A stretch of 12,576 bases of DNA from an uncultured Synergistales bacterium (GTDB lineage: Bacteria; Synergistota; Synergistia; Synergistales; Aminobacteriaceae). Shown here piece after piece: positions 6,087 to 12,576 of this stretch. The stretch lies in the NCBI GenBank assembly GCA_905236605.1, contig CAJORD010000020.1, positions 1 through 12,576 of the forward strand, written 5' to 3'. Position numbers and translations under genes: made by a program. A model generated the notes under the pieces. That model was not told where the DNA came from and ran no database searches. It saw nothing but the letters and a program-made list of their open reading frames with translations. Positions within the stretch are counted from its first letter, which is position 1. Every line of letters begins with the position of its first letter.

Positions 6087-7571
6087 TCAATATTTTAAAA
6101 TAGGTTTGTTTTGAAGGACCGCGCTTCCATTTTTTGCAAAGCCGACAGTCATATTAGCGATATACTTTTCAATAAACTGTGAAATTTCTGATTCATTCAT
6201 CTTCAAATCTATCTTTGACAACGCGCGATTAATCACCGAGAACAAATTTAATTTGCTTAAATGATTTTCTTCAATTTCGCGAATGACTTCTTGAAGCACA
6301 ACTTCGGTTTTTAATTCAATATTGCCGGCCGTGAAGAACTCATCTATGTAAAAGAACGGCACGTCGTTATTTTGAAGTCGTTGATAATAAGCCTGCGAAC
6401 AGTTGTCATATTCGAGCATGACAAGAAATTTTATTTCGGGCGTTAGTTCGATTAATGGCCAAAAATCACAATCGCTTGAAATAATTATTGCGGAGTCCAC
6501 GGGCGTGTCAGACAATCGGCTTTCGGCTATCTCTCGATAAAATTTTATCGTCAAAGCGACATCGACGGCGGATTTTTCATCTTTAACTCTGTCGGTCAAA
6601 TAATATTCGAGCGGCAAGTTTTCGTTACGTCGAAGGGCGCGCCACTGCGCGGAAGTGTGTTCATCATCGACGAGCAAAATTTTTTTAACTTTGTTAATCA
6701 TTCCTTTTGCGTCAAGGTCTTTCATTATGCCGATGACTTTGCAAGGGTCAGCATTCTCGCAATCGACGGCGATAATAACGCGGCTGGCGTTCGCAAAAAA
6801 ATCTTCGGGGTTCGTTAGAGCAGCGTCGCCAGCGTCAGTTACTTTGCTCATGTCGTAAAATCTATCTCGATTTCGTTCGTAAAGAATTGGAATGAACTTC
6901 GCGTCGTCGCGCAAAATATTTCCGTCGCCTTCGTCGGGATTCCAATTTATAAACGCCTGATAAGGAAATAAATCTCGAAATTCGCTGTAAATTCGCGCTG
7001 CGTCCCTGTTGCCTTCGGTGGTGTTGCCACGATTTATAAAAAATAAATTTCTGACATAAGGCCACTTAATCCACTCGGGCAAAAATTTTTGACAGTTTGG
7101 AACGTGCGGCAATAAATAATTATGAACATCAACGATATATTCATCGAGTCGCCGACGGGCTCTGACAAATTGTATTCCGTCAGCTTCGAGAGATTTTAAG
7201 GAATCTTGCGGCACAAGGTCGGGAATAGAATCGAGATTTTTAATATCGGAATTCATTTCTGTGAAGATGGCTTTGAAATTTCGTTGAAGTTTTGTTCTAA
7301 GTCGGCAAAGATGACGCACGATACGCGCTTCTTTATCTTGATTCATTTCGTCGTAAACGCTTCTATAAAATTGAGGATTTATATTTTCATTCTGACCAAT
7401 TCCAAAATATCTGTCGTCAATGCCAATTAAGAAAGCAATTCTTGAAACTATCTCTCGTTTTGTTTTTTGAGTTTCTGCTCTTGTTGAGTTTATAGGCAAG
7501 TTTTCTGAAAAATTTTGCAGTGAGGCTCGCTTGTCCTCGTCAAGCATATTGCCTATGCTGAAATCGCTCAT
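6087..7571 (-). CDS. NYN-domain (PIN-like) putative RNase with an uncharacterised N-terminal half
   Basis: This is a 494-residue, apparently soluble protein. Residues about 264-412 look like an NYN domain of the PIN/FLAP-like nuclease fold: IIAVDCEN (266-273, acidic D270 and N273), ILLVDDEHT (298-306), KSAVDVAL (333-340, D337) and ISSDCDFWPLI (364-374, D367 and D369). These acidic residues are where the family binds metal, so RNA cleavage is plausible. Residues 1-260 match no domain I recognise. They include a basic helical stretch (about 80-100) and a segment (170-230) that resembles the beta-alpha-beta start of an NYN domain. The C-terminal 80 residues look like a small helical domain. ATG at 7571 is the only sensible start, but the nearest Shine-Dalgarno, AAAGGA, is about 16 nt away. 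It probably shares a transcript with its neighbours (gaps 39 and 27 bp), without obvious functional link to them. Confidence 0.82.
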   Translation of the reverse strand: MSDFSIGNMLDEDKRASLQNFSENLPINSTRAETQKTKREIVSRIAFLIGIDDRYFGIGQNENINPQFYRSVYDEMNQDKEARIVRHLCRLRTKLQRNFKAIFTEMNSDIKNLDSIPDLVPQDSLKSLEADGIQFVRARRRLDEYIVDVHNYLLPHVPNCQKFLPEWIKWPYVRNLFFINRGNTTEGNRDAARIYSEFRDLFPYQAFINWNPDEGDGNILRDDAKFIPILYERNRDRFYDMSKVTDAGDAALTNPEDFFANASRVIIAVDCENADPCKVIGIMKDLDAKGMINKVKKILLVDDEHTSAQWRALRRNENLPLEYYLTDRVKDEKSAVDVALTIKFYREIAESRLSDTPVDSAIIISSDCDFWPLIELTPEIKFLVMLEYDNCSQAYYQRLQNNDVPFFYIDEFFTAGNIELKTEVVLQEVIREIEENHLSKLNLFSVINRALSKIDLKMNESEISQFIEKYIANMTVGFAKNGSAVLQNKPILKY

Positions 7572-7610
7572 AATATTTTTTACATCGTCCTTTCATTTTG
7601 AATTTTTAAT

Positions 7611-8495
7611 TTACAGACTGCGCCAACTCTTGAAGCCTTTGCCTAAGACTTCTGAAGCGTCGCAAATAGAAACAAATGCTCTCTCGTCTCTCTCTTTCAG
7701 AAACCGTTTGAGCATTACGACATGCCGAGGTTCAAGCAGCGTGATTAAGACGGGACGCTCTTGGCCAGTGTATCCGCCGCGGCCTTCGAGTTTCGTTACG
7801 CCTTTGCCGAGTGAGTTTATAAATTTGCTGACCTCGTCGGGAATATTTGTGATTATTATTGCCTGCTTACGTTTATCGAAGCTGCGCGTAACGTTATCAA
7901 CCGTAATGCCGTTTATGTAGAGACCGACCGCGCCATAGACAACCGCTTCAAGTCCGATAACTCCGATCGACAGCGCGAGAATAAAAAGATTAATGAAAAT
8001 TGAAAATCTGCCAATCTCGATTCCGTATCGACGACGCAAAGCGACCGCAAGAATATCCGTTCCGCCGCCGGAGCCTCCGACATTAAACATCAAGCCGCCC
8101 GCTGAACCTTTCAATAAGCCAACAATAACTGTAGCCATGAATTTATCATCAGGAAGTGGCAAAGGGTAATTTGAAAACACAGATAGCCCGGTCGAGAATG
8201 TGATTATCGCTAAGAGAGTAAGAGCCAAGAATCGAACATTAAGATCTTTATGTGCCCAAAGGATCAGCAAAATATTTCCTGTGAGTATCACCCAGTTAGG
8301 CGAAATTCCGAACATATAATTTGTAAGCACGGCGATGCCCGACACTCCTAAGTCAGGGAAGCGATAATGAATCGTGAAATAATTGACCGCGAAGGCCTGA
8401 ATCGAACTCGCAATAATTACAATTAAAACAGCTTTCCAATCTTCTTTAATAATTTTTATAAGATGAGAAATAAACGAACGGAAAAATTTTTTCAT
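7611..8495 (-). CDS. YitT-family membrane protein (DUF161 plus C-terminal DUF2179 domain)
   Basis: This 294-residue integral membrane protein resembles Bacillus YitT/YpjC and related proteins, whose transport role is not firmly established. Hydrophobic segments lie near 20-40, 50-65, 68-82, 88-106, 118-137 and 164-195. The glycine-rich signature GGSGGGTDILA (140-150) between membrane segments is diagnostic for the family. The cytoplasmic C-terminal domain (about 208-285) has the expected IIITN, GRGGYTGQ (238-245) and PVLITLLEPRHV pattern of DUF2179. The length is typical. The ATG at 8493-8495 is preceded by AAAGGAGGG, but with an unusually long gap of 14-15 nt. It is the first gene after the glyS terminator, so it should begin a new transcription unit running into the NYN and nucleotidase genes. 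Confidence 0.92.
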   Translation of the reverse strand: MKKFFRSFISHLIKIIKEDWKAVLIVIIASSIQAFAVNYFTIHYRFPDLGVSGIAVLTNYMFGISPNWVILTGNILLILWAHKDLNVRFLALTLLAIITFSTGLSVFSNYPLPLPDDKFMATVIVGLLKGSAGGLMFNVGGSGGGTDILAVALRRRYGIEIGRFSIFINLFILALSIGVIGLEAVVYGAVGLYINGITVDNVTRSFDKRKQAIIITNIPDEVSKFINSLGKGVTKLEGRGGYTGQERPVLITLLEPRHVVMLKRFLKERDERAFVSICDASEVLGKGFKSWRSL

Positions 8496-8543
8496 AAATA
8501 ATTTTGGAACCCTCCTTTCAATTCGTAAAATTTATATTAGCAT

Positions 8544-8577
8544 AAAAAATCAGCCCTCCCGCATAAGAAAGGCTGAT
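8544..8577 (-). terminator. Intrinsic terminator after glyS
   Basis: On the minus strand ATCAGCCTTTC (8577-8567) pairs with GGAGGGCTGAT (8559-8549). This is an 11-bp stem with two G-T wobbles and a 7-nt loop, followed by five further T (8548-8544). It closes the M23-glyQ-glyS unit and separates it from the YitT gene. Confidence 0.88.
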
Positions 8578-8586
8578 GAAATTTTT

Positions 8587-8611
8587 AACTTCTGAACTTG
8601 TGTTCTAAGTT
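8587..8611 (-). other. Short hairpin directly after the glyS stop codon
   Basis: On the minus strand AACTT-A-GAAC (8611-8602) can pair with GTTC-AG-AAGTT (8597-8587) around a 4-nt loop, a 9-bp stem with a small internal bulge. It starts at the base after the glyS TAA and lies 9 nt before the terminator stem. There is no T-run, so it is not itself a terminator; it might stabilise or process the 3' end. The function is unknown and chance formation is possible. Confidence 0.4.
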
Positions 8612-10696
8612 TTAATTTTTAGAAAGCACGCTCAAATCTCCGACTTCGCGGAACAATTTATTACACTGTTCGAGAAGAGCGAGTCTATTCGCGCGGACTT
8701 TGTCATCTTTATCCATGACCATGACATCATCAAAGAATTTCGCAACGACCGGCGACAGTTCCGCAAGAATTTTTGCCAAGCCTTCCCAGTCGTAAGCTTC
8801 TAGAGCTTTCTTAACAGGTTCATCAAGTCTGCTGACTTCATGATATAAATTTTTCTCTGCTTCGACTTTCATTAATGATTCGTCAGGAGCTGCGCCCGTA
8901 ATCTCTTTTTCATTTTTGCGAAGAATGTTTTTAACTCGCAAAGCCGAACTCACAAGAGCCGTGAACCAATCTTCATTTTTAATTCCGTTCATGGTTTCAA
9001 TGAATTTGAGCGCCTGATACGGAACATTACCGGCGATGCTAATTCCGAGTGCTGCGAGTTCAGGAGCAAAGCCGCGCTCTTCAAGTTGCTTTTTAAGACG
9101 CTGCATCATAAATTCTAAAATTTCTTTTTGAAGAGCCTCATCAATTTCGTTAATCTTGCAAGACTCTTTAACGGCTTCGGTGATGTCAAAATTATATTTT
9201 CGCGCGAACAAAATTTCATTTATACAACGCGCTGCGCGTCGAAGTGCGTAAGGGTCTTGTGAACTCGTTGGAGCAAGTCCGACTTTATGACAAGCCGTGA
9301 TTATATGAACTCGTTCAGCAAGTCCGAGAATTGCGCCCACGTCGTCCGTAGGTGTTTTATCGGCGGCCGTCTGCGGCAAATATTGTTCGTAAAGCGCTAA
9401 CGCTACTCGAGGCTCTTCGCCCGCGCTCTTTGCATATTCGCGGCCCATGACGCCTTGCAAGTCTGTGAACTCGAAGACCATGCTTGTAACTAAATCGGCC
9501 TTTGAGAGATAAGCAGCTCTGTCAACGAGTGAGGCGATGTCGTTCATGCCGTACTTGTCGCAGAACCACAGCGCTAATTTTCGCGTCAACATGACTTTAT
9601 CAAAGACGCTTCCGAGTTTTTCTTGATAAGTAACGCTCTTTAATCTTTCGACGTAAGACGTCAAAGGAGTTTTTCTGTCTTCGTCCCAGAAGAAGGCTGC
9701 GTCTTCAAGTCGAGCGCGCAAAACTCTTTCATTTCCTTCACGAATTACATTCACGTCCGGAACCATGTTATTACTAATCCCGACGAAGTAATTTGCGAGC
9801 TTTCCGCCTTTATCTCTGTTGCGAACGGCGAGATACTTTTGATTTTTCTTCATTGAAGTTGTCAAAACTTCTTCGGGAATTTCAAGATAGCGTTTATCAA
9901 AAGAACCTGCGAACGGCACGGGATATTCAACAAGATATAAATTTTCTTCGAGGATTTTCGGGTCTAATTCGACTTCATAATTTCCGTCAAAACTTTGCTG
10001 CAAATTTGCGATTGCGGATTTCATTTTTTGAAGTCGCTTCTCTTGGTCTAAAATTACATTGTTATCATAAAGAACGTCAAGAAATTCTGCTGCGTTTGAA
10101 ACTTCGATTGACTTTTTGCCCATGAACCTATGTCCGCTTGTGCGTCGTCCTGATTCGACATTGCCGAACTTAAACGGAATTATTTTTTCGTCAGCAAGAG
10201 CGACTATCCAGCGAATTGGCCGGGCAAATCTTACGCCGGAGTTGTCCCAATACATGCTCTTTGGGAAAGTCAGACTTGCGATTAAATTTTTCAAGAGTTC
10301 GGGCAAAACTTCTATAGTGTTTTTGCTTTCCTGATGAACTTCAGCGGCAATATATTTCACGCCATTGACTTCGATTTCTGTTAAATCGTTTACGCTGATA
10401 CCTTTGCTCTTTGCGAAACCTTCAGCGGCGCGAGTGGGAACGCCGTTCTGGTCATAAGCTGCGGAAACGGCGGGGCCTTTTAATTTTTCTACGTTGTCGG
10501 TTTGAGAGTCATTAGCGTTCGTTACGATTAAGACGAGCCTGCGCGGAGTTGCGTAAGTTTTAGCGTCCTTAAATTTTATTCTGTTGGCTGCGAATGAAGC
10601 TTCGGCGTTTTTCTTTAACGTTTCGAGGGCGTCGGGAATGAATCGCGAAGGGATTTCTTCTGTGCCGATTTCGAGCAAAATATTTTTTATTGCCAT
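8612..10696 (-). CDS. glyS: Glycyl-tRNA synthetase beta subunit
   Basis: This is the large subunit of the two-subunit glycyl-tRNA synthetase, which recognises tRNA-Gly and works with GlyQ to charge it in the cytoplasm. The 694 residues match the family's usual length. Visible landmarks are the N-terminal ILLEIGTEEIPSRFIP (6-21), YWDNSGVRFARPIRWIVAL in the first quarter, the HD-like middle domain with SKADLVTSMVFEFTDLQGVMG, the DPYALRRAAR segment (481-490), and a C-terminal helical anticodon-binding (DALR-type) domain with FFDDVMVMDKDDKVRANRLALL. Where many homologues have a LADKLDTL-like segment before DPYALRR, this one has LAERVHII (459-466), a modest divergence. The ATG at 10696 uses a GAGGAG ribosome binding site inside the end of glyQ, so the two subunits are probably translationally coupled. 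Confidence 0.98.
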   Translation of the reverse strand: MAIKNILLEIGTEEIPSRFIPDALETLKKNAEASFAANRIKFKDAKTYATPRRLVLIVTNANDSQTDNVEKLKGPAVSAAYDQNGVPTRAAEGFAKSKGISVNDLTEIEVNGVKYIAAEVHQESKNTIEVLPELLKNLIASLTFPKSMYWDNSGVRFARPIRWIVALADEKIIPFKFGNVESGRRTSGHRFMGKKSIEVSNAAEFLDVLYDNNVILDQEKRLQKMKSAIANLQQSFDGNYEVELDPKILEENLYLVEYPVPFAGSFDKRYLEIPEEVLTTSMKKNQKYLAVRNRDKGGKLANYFVGISNNMVPDVNVIREGNERVLRARLEDAAFFWDEDRKTPLTSYVERLKSVTYQEKLGSVFDKVMLTRKLALWFCDKYGMNDIASLVDRAAYLSKADLVTSMVFEFTDLQGVMGREYAKSAGEEPRVALALYEQYLPQTAADKTPTDDVGAILGLAERVHIITACHKVGLAPTSSQDPYALRRAARCINEILFARKYNFDITEAVKESCKINEIDEALQKEILEFMMQRLKKQLEERGFAPELAALGISIAGNVPYQALKFIETMNGIKNEDWFTALVSSALRVKNILRKNEKEITGAAPDESLMKVEAEKNLYHEVSRLDEPVKKALEAYDWEGLAKILAELSPVVAKFFDDVMVMDKDDKVRANRLALLEQCNKLFREVGDLSVLSKN

Positions 10697-10704
10697 GTTG
10701 TAAA

Positions 10705-11607
10705 TTACTCCTCAAAAAATTTTCCGGTTGTGTTTTCAAATTTATTCATTAACGGGAAGCCCATTTCTTCGCGTTGTTGACGATAGGCGGCTGCACAACG
10801 GCAAGCGAGCGTGCGAACTCTTGAAATATAACCTGTGCGTTCGGTTACGCTGATGGCGTTTCGCGCGTCAAGCAAGTTAAACGTGTGAGAACTCTTCAAA
10901 ACGTAATCATAAGCCGGCAAAACGAATCCTTTATCTAAAATTCGCATTGCTTCAGCTTCGTACATCTGGAACAACTGGAATAACATATCTGTGTCAGCAA
11001 TTTCAAAATTATAATGAGAGTGTTCAATCTCGCCTTGTAAATGTACGTCGCCATACTTGACCTTGCCAGACCACTCTAAATCATAAACGTTATCAACTTT
11101 CTGAACGTACATAGCGATTCTTTCGATTCCATAAGTTAGTTCTGAAGGGACGTTTTCCATATCGAGGCCGCCGAGCTGTTGGAAGTATGTAAATTGAGTA
11201 ATTTCCATTCCGTCTAGCCAGACTTCCCAACCGAGTCCCCATGCGCCTGTCGAAGGATTTTCCCAATCGTCTTCAACAAAACGAATATCATGTTCGTTAG
11301 GGTCGATTCCAAGGCTTGCGAGACTTTCAATATAAAGTTCTTGAATGTTCGCGGGCGCGGGTTTGATTATCACCTGATATTGATAATAATGTTGAAGTCT
11401 GTTGGGATTTTTGCCATAACGACCGTCAGAAGGTCTTCGTGAAGGTTCAACGTAAGCGACGCGCCAAGGCTCCGGGCCAAGAACGCGAAGCGCCGTAGCG
11501 GGGTTCATTGTTCCGGCACCGACTTCAATATCATAGGGCTGCTGAACTACACAGCCCTGACGGCTCCAAAAGTTTTCGAGCCTAAAATAAATTTCTTGAA
11601 AATTCAA
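10705..11607 (-). CDS. glyQ: Glycyl-tRNA synthetase alpha subunit
   Basis: This is the catalytic class II subunit, which activates glycine with ATP and, with GlyS, transfers it to tRNA-Gly. The 300-residue length is typical. Conserved stretches include the N-terminal LENFWSRQGC (11-20), QQPYDIEVGAGTMNP, WRVAYVEPSRRPSDGRYG, the motif-2-like NRLQHYYQYQVIIKP, the ELTYGIERIAMY active-site segment, and a C-terminal SRVRTLACRCAAAY helix. The start is TTG at 11605-11607, with GGAG in AAAGGAGA 9 nt upstream; ATT AAT-type in-frame alternatives are absent. It follows the coiled-coil gene by 18 bp, leaving no room for a T-box leader, so it is transcribed from an upstream promoter, probably beyond the window. 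Confidence 0.98.
   Translation of the reverse strand: MNFQEIYFRLENFWSRQGCVVQQPYDIEVGAGTMNPATALRVLGPEPWRVAYVEPSRRPSDGRYGKNPNRLQHYYQYQVIIKPAPANIQELYIESLASLGIDPNEHDIRFVEDDWENPSTGAWGLGWEVWLDGMEITQFTYFQQLGGLDMENVPSELTYGIERIAMYVQKVDNVYDLEWSGKVKYGDVHLQGEIEHSHYNFEIADTDMLFQLFQMYEAEAMRILDKGFVLPAYDYVLKSSHTFNLLDARNAISVTERTGYISRVRTLACRCAAAYRQQREEMGFPLMNKFENTTGKFFEE
10708..10713 (-). promoter_or_regulatory. glyS ribosome binding site embedded in the end of glyQ
   Basis: GAGGAG on the minus strand encodes the last two glutamates of GlyQ just before its TAA and lies 11 nt before the glyS ATG. A ribosome terminating glyQ would sit at the glyS initiation region, favouring coupled, balanced subunit synthesis. 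Confidence 0.75.
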
Positions 11608-11615
11608 AGTGTGAT

Positions 11616-11623
11616 TCTCCTTT
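11616..11623 (-). promoter_or_regulatory. glyQ ribosome binding site (decides a TTG start)
   Basis: AAAGGAGA on the minus strand lies with GGAG 9 nt before TTG at 11605-11607. The encoded N-terminus, NFQEIYFRLENFW, aligns with the usual beginning of GlyQ, supporting TTG as the start. Confidence 0.8.
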
Positions 11624-11625
11624 AG

Positions 11626-11991
11626 TTAAAAAATTTTCTGAGCGAGAAATATTAACACGCCTACTCCAATTCCGAATAGCGTTAAATACCAGCCGAATTT
11701 TATCTGAATCGAATCAACTTTGGCGCTTAATGCTTTAACATCGCCTTTTAAGTCATTAAAATCAGCGCGCAAATTATTTACTTCAGCACTCATTCCGCTA
11801 GCTATGGCTCTATGCTCGGCAAGATTCCTTTCCATTATTGCCTTCGTTGCTTCAAGATGGCTATCAAGTGCTTCTTTGATTGCTGATATTCTCGCGTCAG
11901 TCATATGCTCATTGAAGCTTATACGATCATCTATGCCTTTTAAGTGAATCTCAATTTCATTTCTTGTTACGAGATTTTGCGTATCGCTCAT
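11626..11991 (-). CDS. Small coiled-coil protein with C-terminal membrane anchor, unknown function
   Basis: I do not recognise a named family. The 121-residue product has a long charged helix (about 9-97) with heptad-like spacing of hydrophobic residues, for example around residues 70-96 (MSAEVNNL, FNDLKGDVKALSAKVDSI), so it is probably an oligomeric coiled coil. A single hydrophobic segment, WYLTLFGIGVGVLIFLA (about 101-117), ends the protein with only QKIF after it. That makes it a tail-anchored protein with the coiled coil in the cytoplasm. Similar short proteins are common in bacteria and some resemble DUF1640-like coiled-coil proteins. The ATG at 11991 has AAAGGAAG about 7 nt upstream. 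It is 14 bp after the M23 peptidase gene and 18 bp before glyQ, so it is co-transcribed with both, but its role is unknown. Confidence 0.75.
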   Translation of the reverse strand: MSDTQNLVTRNEIEIHLKGIDDRISFNEHMTDARISAIKEALDSHLEATKAIMERNLAEHRAIASGMSAEVNNLRADFNDLKGDVKALSAKVDSIQIKFGWYLTLFGIGVGVLIFLAQKIF

Positions 11992-12005
11992 AATAAAACT
12001 TCCTT

Positions 12006-12576
12006 TTACTTGTGCGAAGCAAATTGCGTTTTGCCTCCAAGATACGGAATCGGATCGACTTTTGCATTATTGACGCGAACTTCAAAGTGCAAGTGATTTG
12101 CCGTTGAGCGACCTGTTGAGCCGACATAGCCAACTATTTGACCCTGCATACTTCTTTGTCCTTGTTGCACAGCCACGCTTGAGCAGTGCGCGTAGAAACT
12201 CTGTAACCCGCCGCCGTGGTCAAGCAAAATGAAATTTCCGTAGCCTCTAAAGCCTATTGTCGAATTATTGCCTGTACGTGCTACGACTCCGTTACGAGCA
12301 GCGCGAATAGGCGTTCCGGCGGGCATAGGAATATCGATTCCTTCGTGCTTACGTTTGCCGCGCCAGCCAAAATACGAAGACACGCGGCCATCGACCGGCC
12401 ACATCATTTTGCCGTTAAGATTTCTGAAATTTAAAATGTAATCGTTGCGCGGTTTTTCGGTCATGTTGTAATAAGGCAAATAACTCGGCGTCGTTCCGAA
12501 AACGTGATCTAAATCAGCGACGCTTGGAGTTTTTGGTACAGCGTTCTCCGGGATTCTTACGACTTCGACTTTATCA
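12006..12576 (-). CDS. M23-family (LytM-type) peptidoglycan endopeptidase (5' end beyond window)
   Basis: The reading frame is open to the window edge, giving 190 visible residues. An internal TTG at 12479 could be mistaken for the start but lies mid-gene, because the frame continues upstream as KVEVVRIPENAVPKT. The C-terminal domain has all M23 features: GRVSSYFGWR, HEGIDIP (zinc ligands His and Asp), YGNFILLDHGGG, FYAHCS (the conserved histidine) and HLHFEVR (HxH). It should therefore be an active zinc-dependent endopeptidase cutting peptide cross-links in the cell wall, outside the cytoplasmic membrane. The missing N-terminus probably carries the export signal and perhaps LysM wall-binding repeats, as is common in this family; that part is inference. 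It appears to be the promoter-proximal visible gene of the glyQS transcription unit. Confidence 0.92.
   Translation of the reverse strand, partial: DKVEVVRIPENAVPKTPSVADLDHVFGTTPSYLPYYNMTEKPRNDYILNFRNLNGKMMWPVDGRVSSYFGWRGKRKHEGIDIPMPAGTPIRAARNGVVARTGNNSTIGFRGYGNFILLDHGGGLQSFYAHCSSVAVQQGQRSMQGQIVGYVGSTGRSTANHLHFEVRVNNAKVDPIPYLGGKTQFASHK

Noticed and set aside
7531..7920. 129-codon plus-strand ORF
   Set aside because: It is antisense to the conserved C-terminal domain of the YitT protein and the start of the NYN gene, with no independent support.
8531..8536. TATAAA (minus strand) as the YitT promoter -10
   Set aside because: The hexamer and its position are reasonable, since a promoter is expected here, but no -35-like sequence lies 16-18 nt upstream; that region is the glyS terminator.
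9793..10125. 110-codon plus-strand ORF
   Set aside because: It is entirely antisense to glyS, with no motif and no Shine-Dalgarno sequence.
11608..11625. T-box leader for glyQ
   Set aside because: Only 18 bp separate glyQ from the upstream gene, too short for any T-box or riboswitch.
12006..12479. M23 gene starting at the internal TTG (12479)
   Set aside because: The frame is open and protein-like up to the window edge, and no Shine-Dalgarno sequence precedes this TTG. The true start is outside the window.

Overview
All nine recognisable genes lie on the minus strand, so transcription runs from high to low coordinates. The base composition is moderately AT-rich with very AT-rich intergenic DNA. 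Shine-Dalgarno sequences are strong (AAAGGAGG type) and at least three genes start with TTG. The gene content (two-subunit glycyl-tRNA synthetase, YitT-family membrane protein, M23 peptidase, predicted lipoproteins and a DUF3798-type ABC transporter) suggests an anaerobic, possibly host-associated bacterium. Synergistota or a Firmicutes/Negativicutes lineage would fit, but this is an inference from gene families only. There is no phage, CRISPR array, tRNA, rRNA or intact insertion sequence.

Layout in order of transcription. (a) 12576-8544 looks like one operon: an M23 cell-wall endopeptidase (5' end beyond the window), a small coiled-coil protein with a C-terminal membrane anchor, glyQ and glyS. 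Gaps are 14, 18 and 8 bp, the glyS ribosome binding site lies inside the last glyQ codons, and the run ends at a good intrinsic terminator (8544-8577). (b) 8495-4440 holds a YitT-family membrane protein, a protein with a C-terminal NYN (PIN-like) nuclease domain and an uncharacterised N-terminal half, and a surface-anchored UshA-type 5'-nucleotidase. Gaps of 39 and 27 bp suggest co-transcription. (c) 4450-1 is an ABC importer operon: an extended -10 promoter, a DUF3798 substrate-binding protein, an intrinsic terminator in the 187-bp gap, a double-domain CUT2-type ATPase, and a permease that overlaps the ATPase by 4 bp (ATGA) and runs off the window.

The most interesting unit is (b)/(c). A secreted nucleotidase sits directly upstream of an importer whose binding protein is of unknown specificity. 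The simplest reading is extracellular nucleotide dephosphorylation followed by nucleoside (or ribose-like) uptake. The terminator between binding protein and ATPase, enclosed by a 17-bp inverted repeat, would make binding protein in excess over membrane components. Further points worth checking are an in-frame A AAA AAG slippery heptamer in the ATPase linker, an unexplained and possibly duplicated N-terminal half in the NYN protein, and a repeat that supplies the stop codon of the binding-protein gene.
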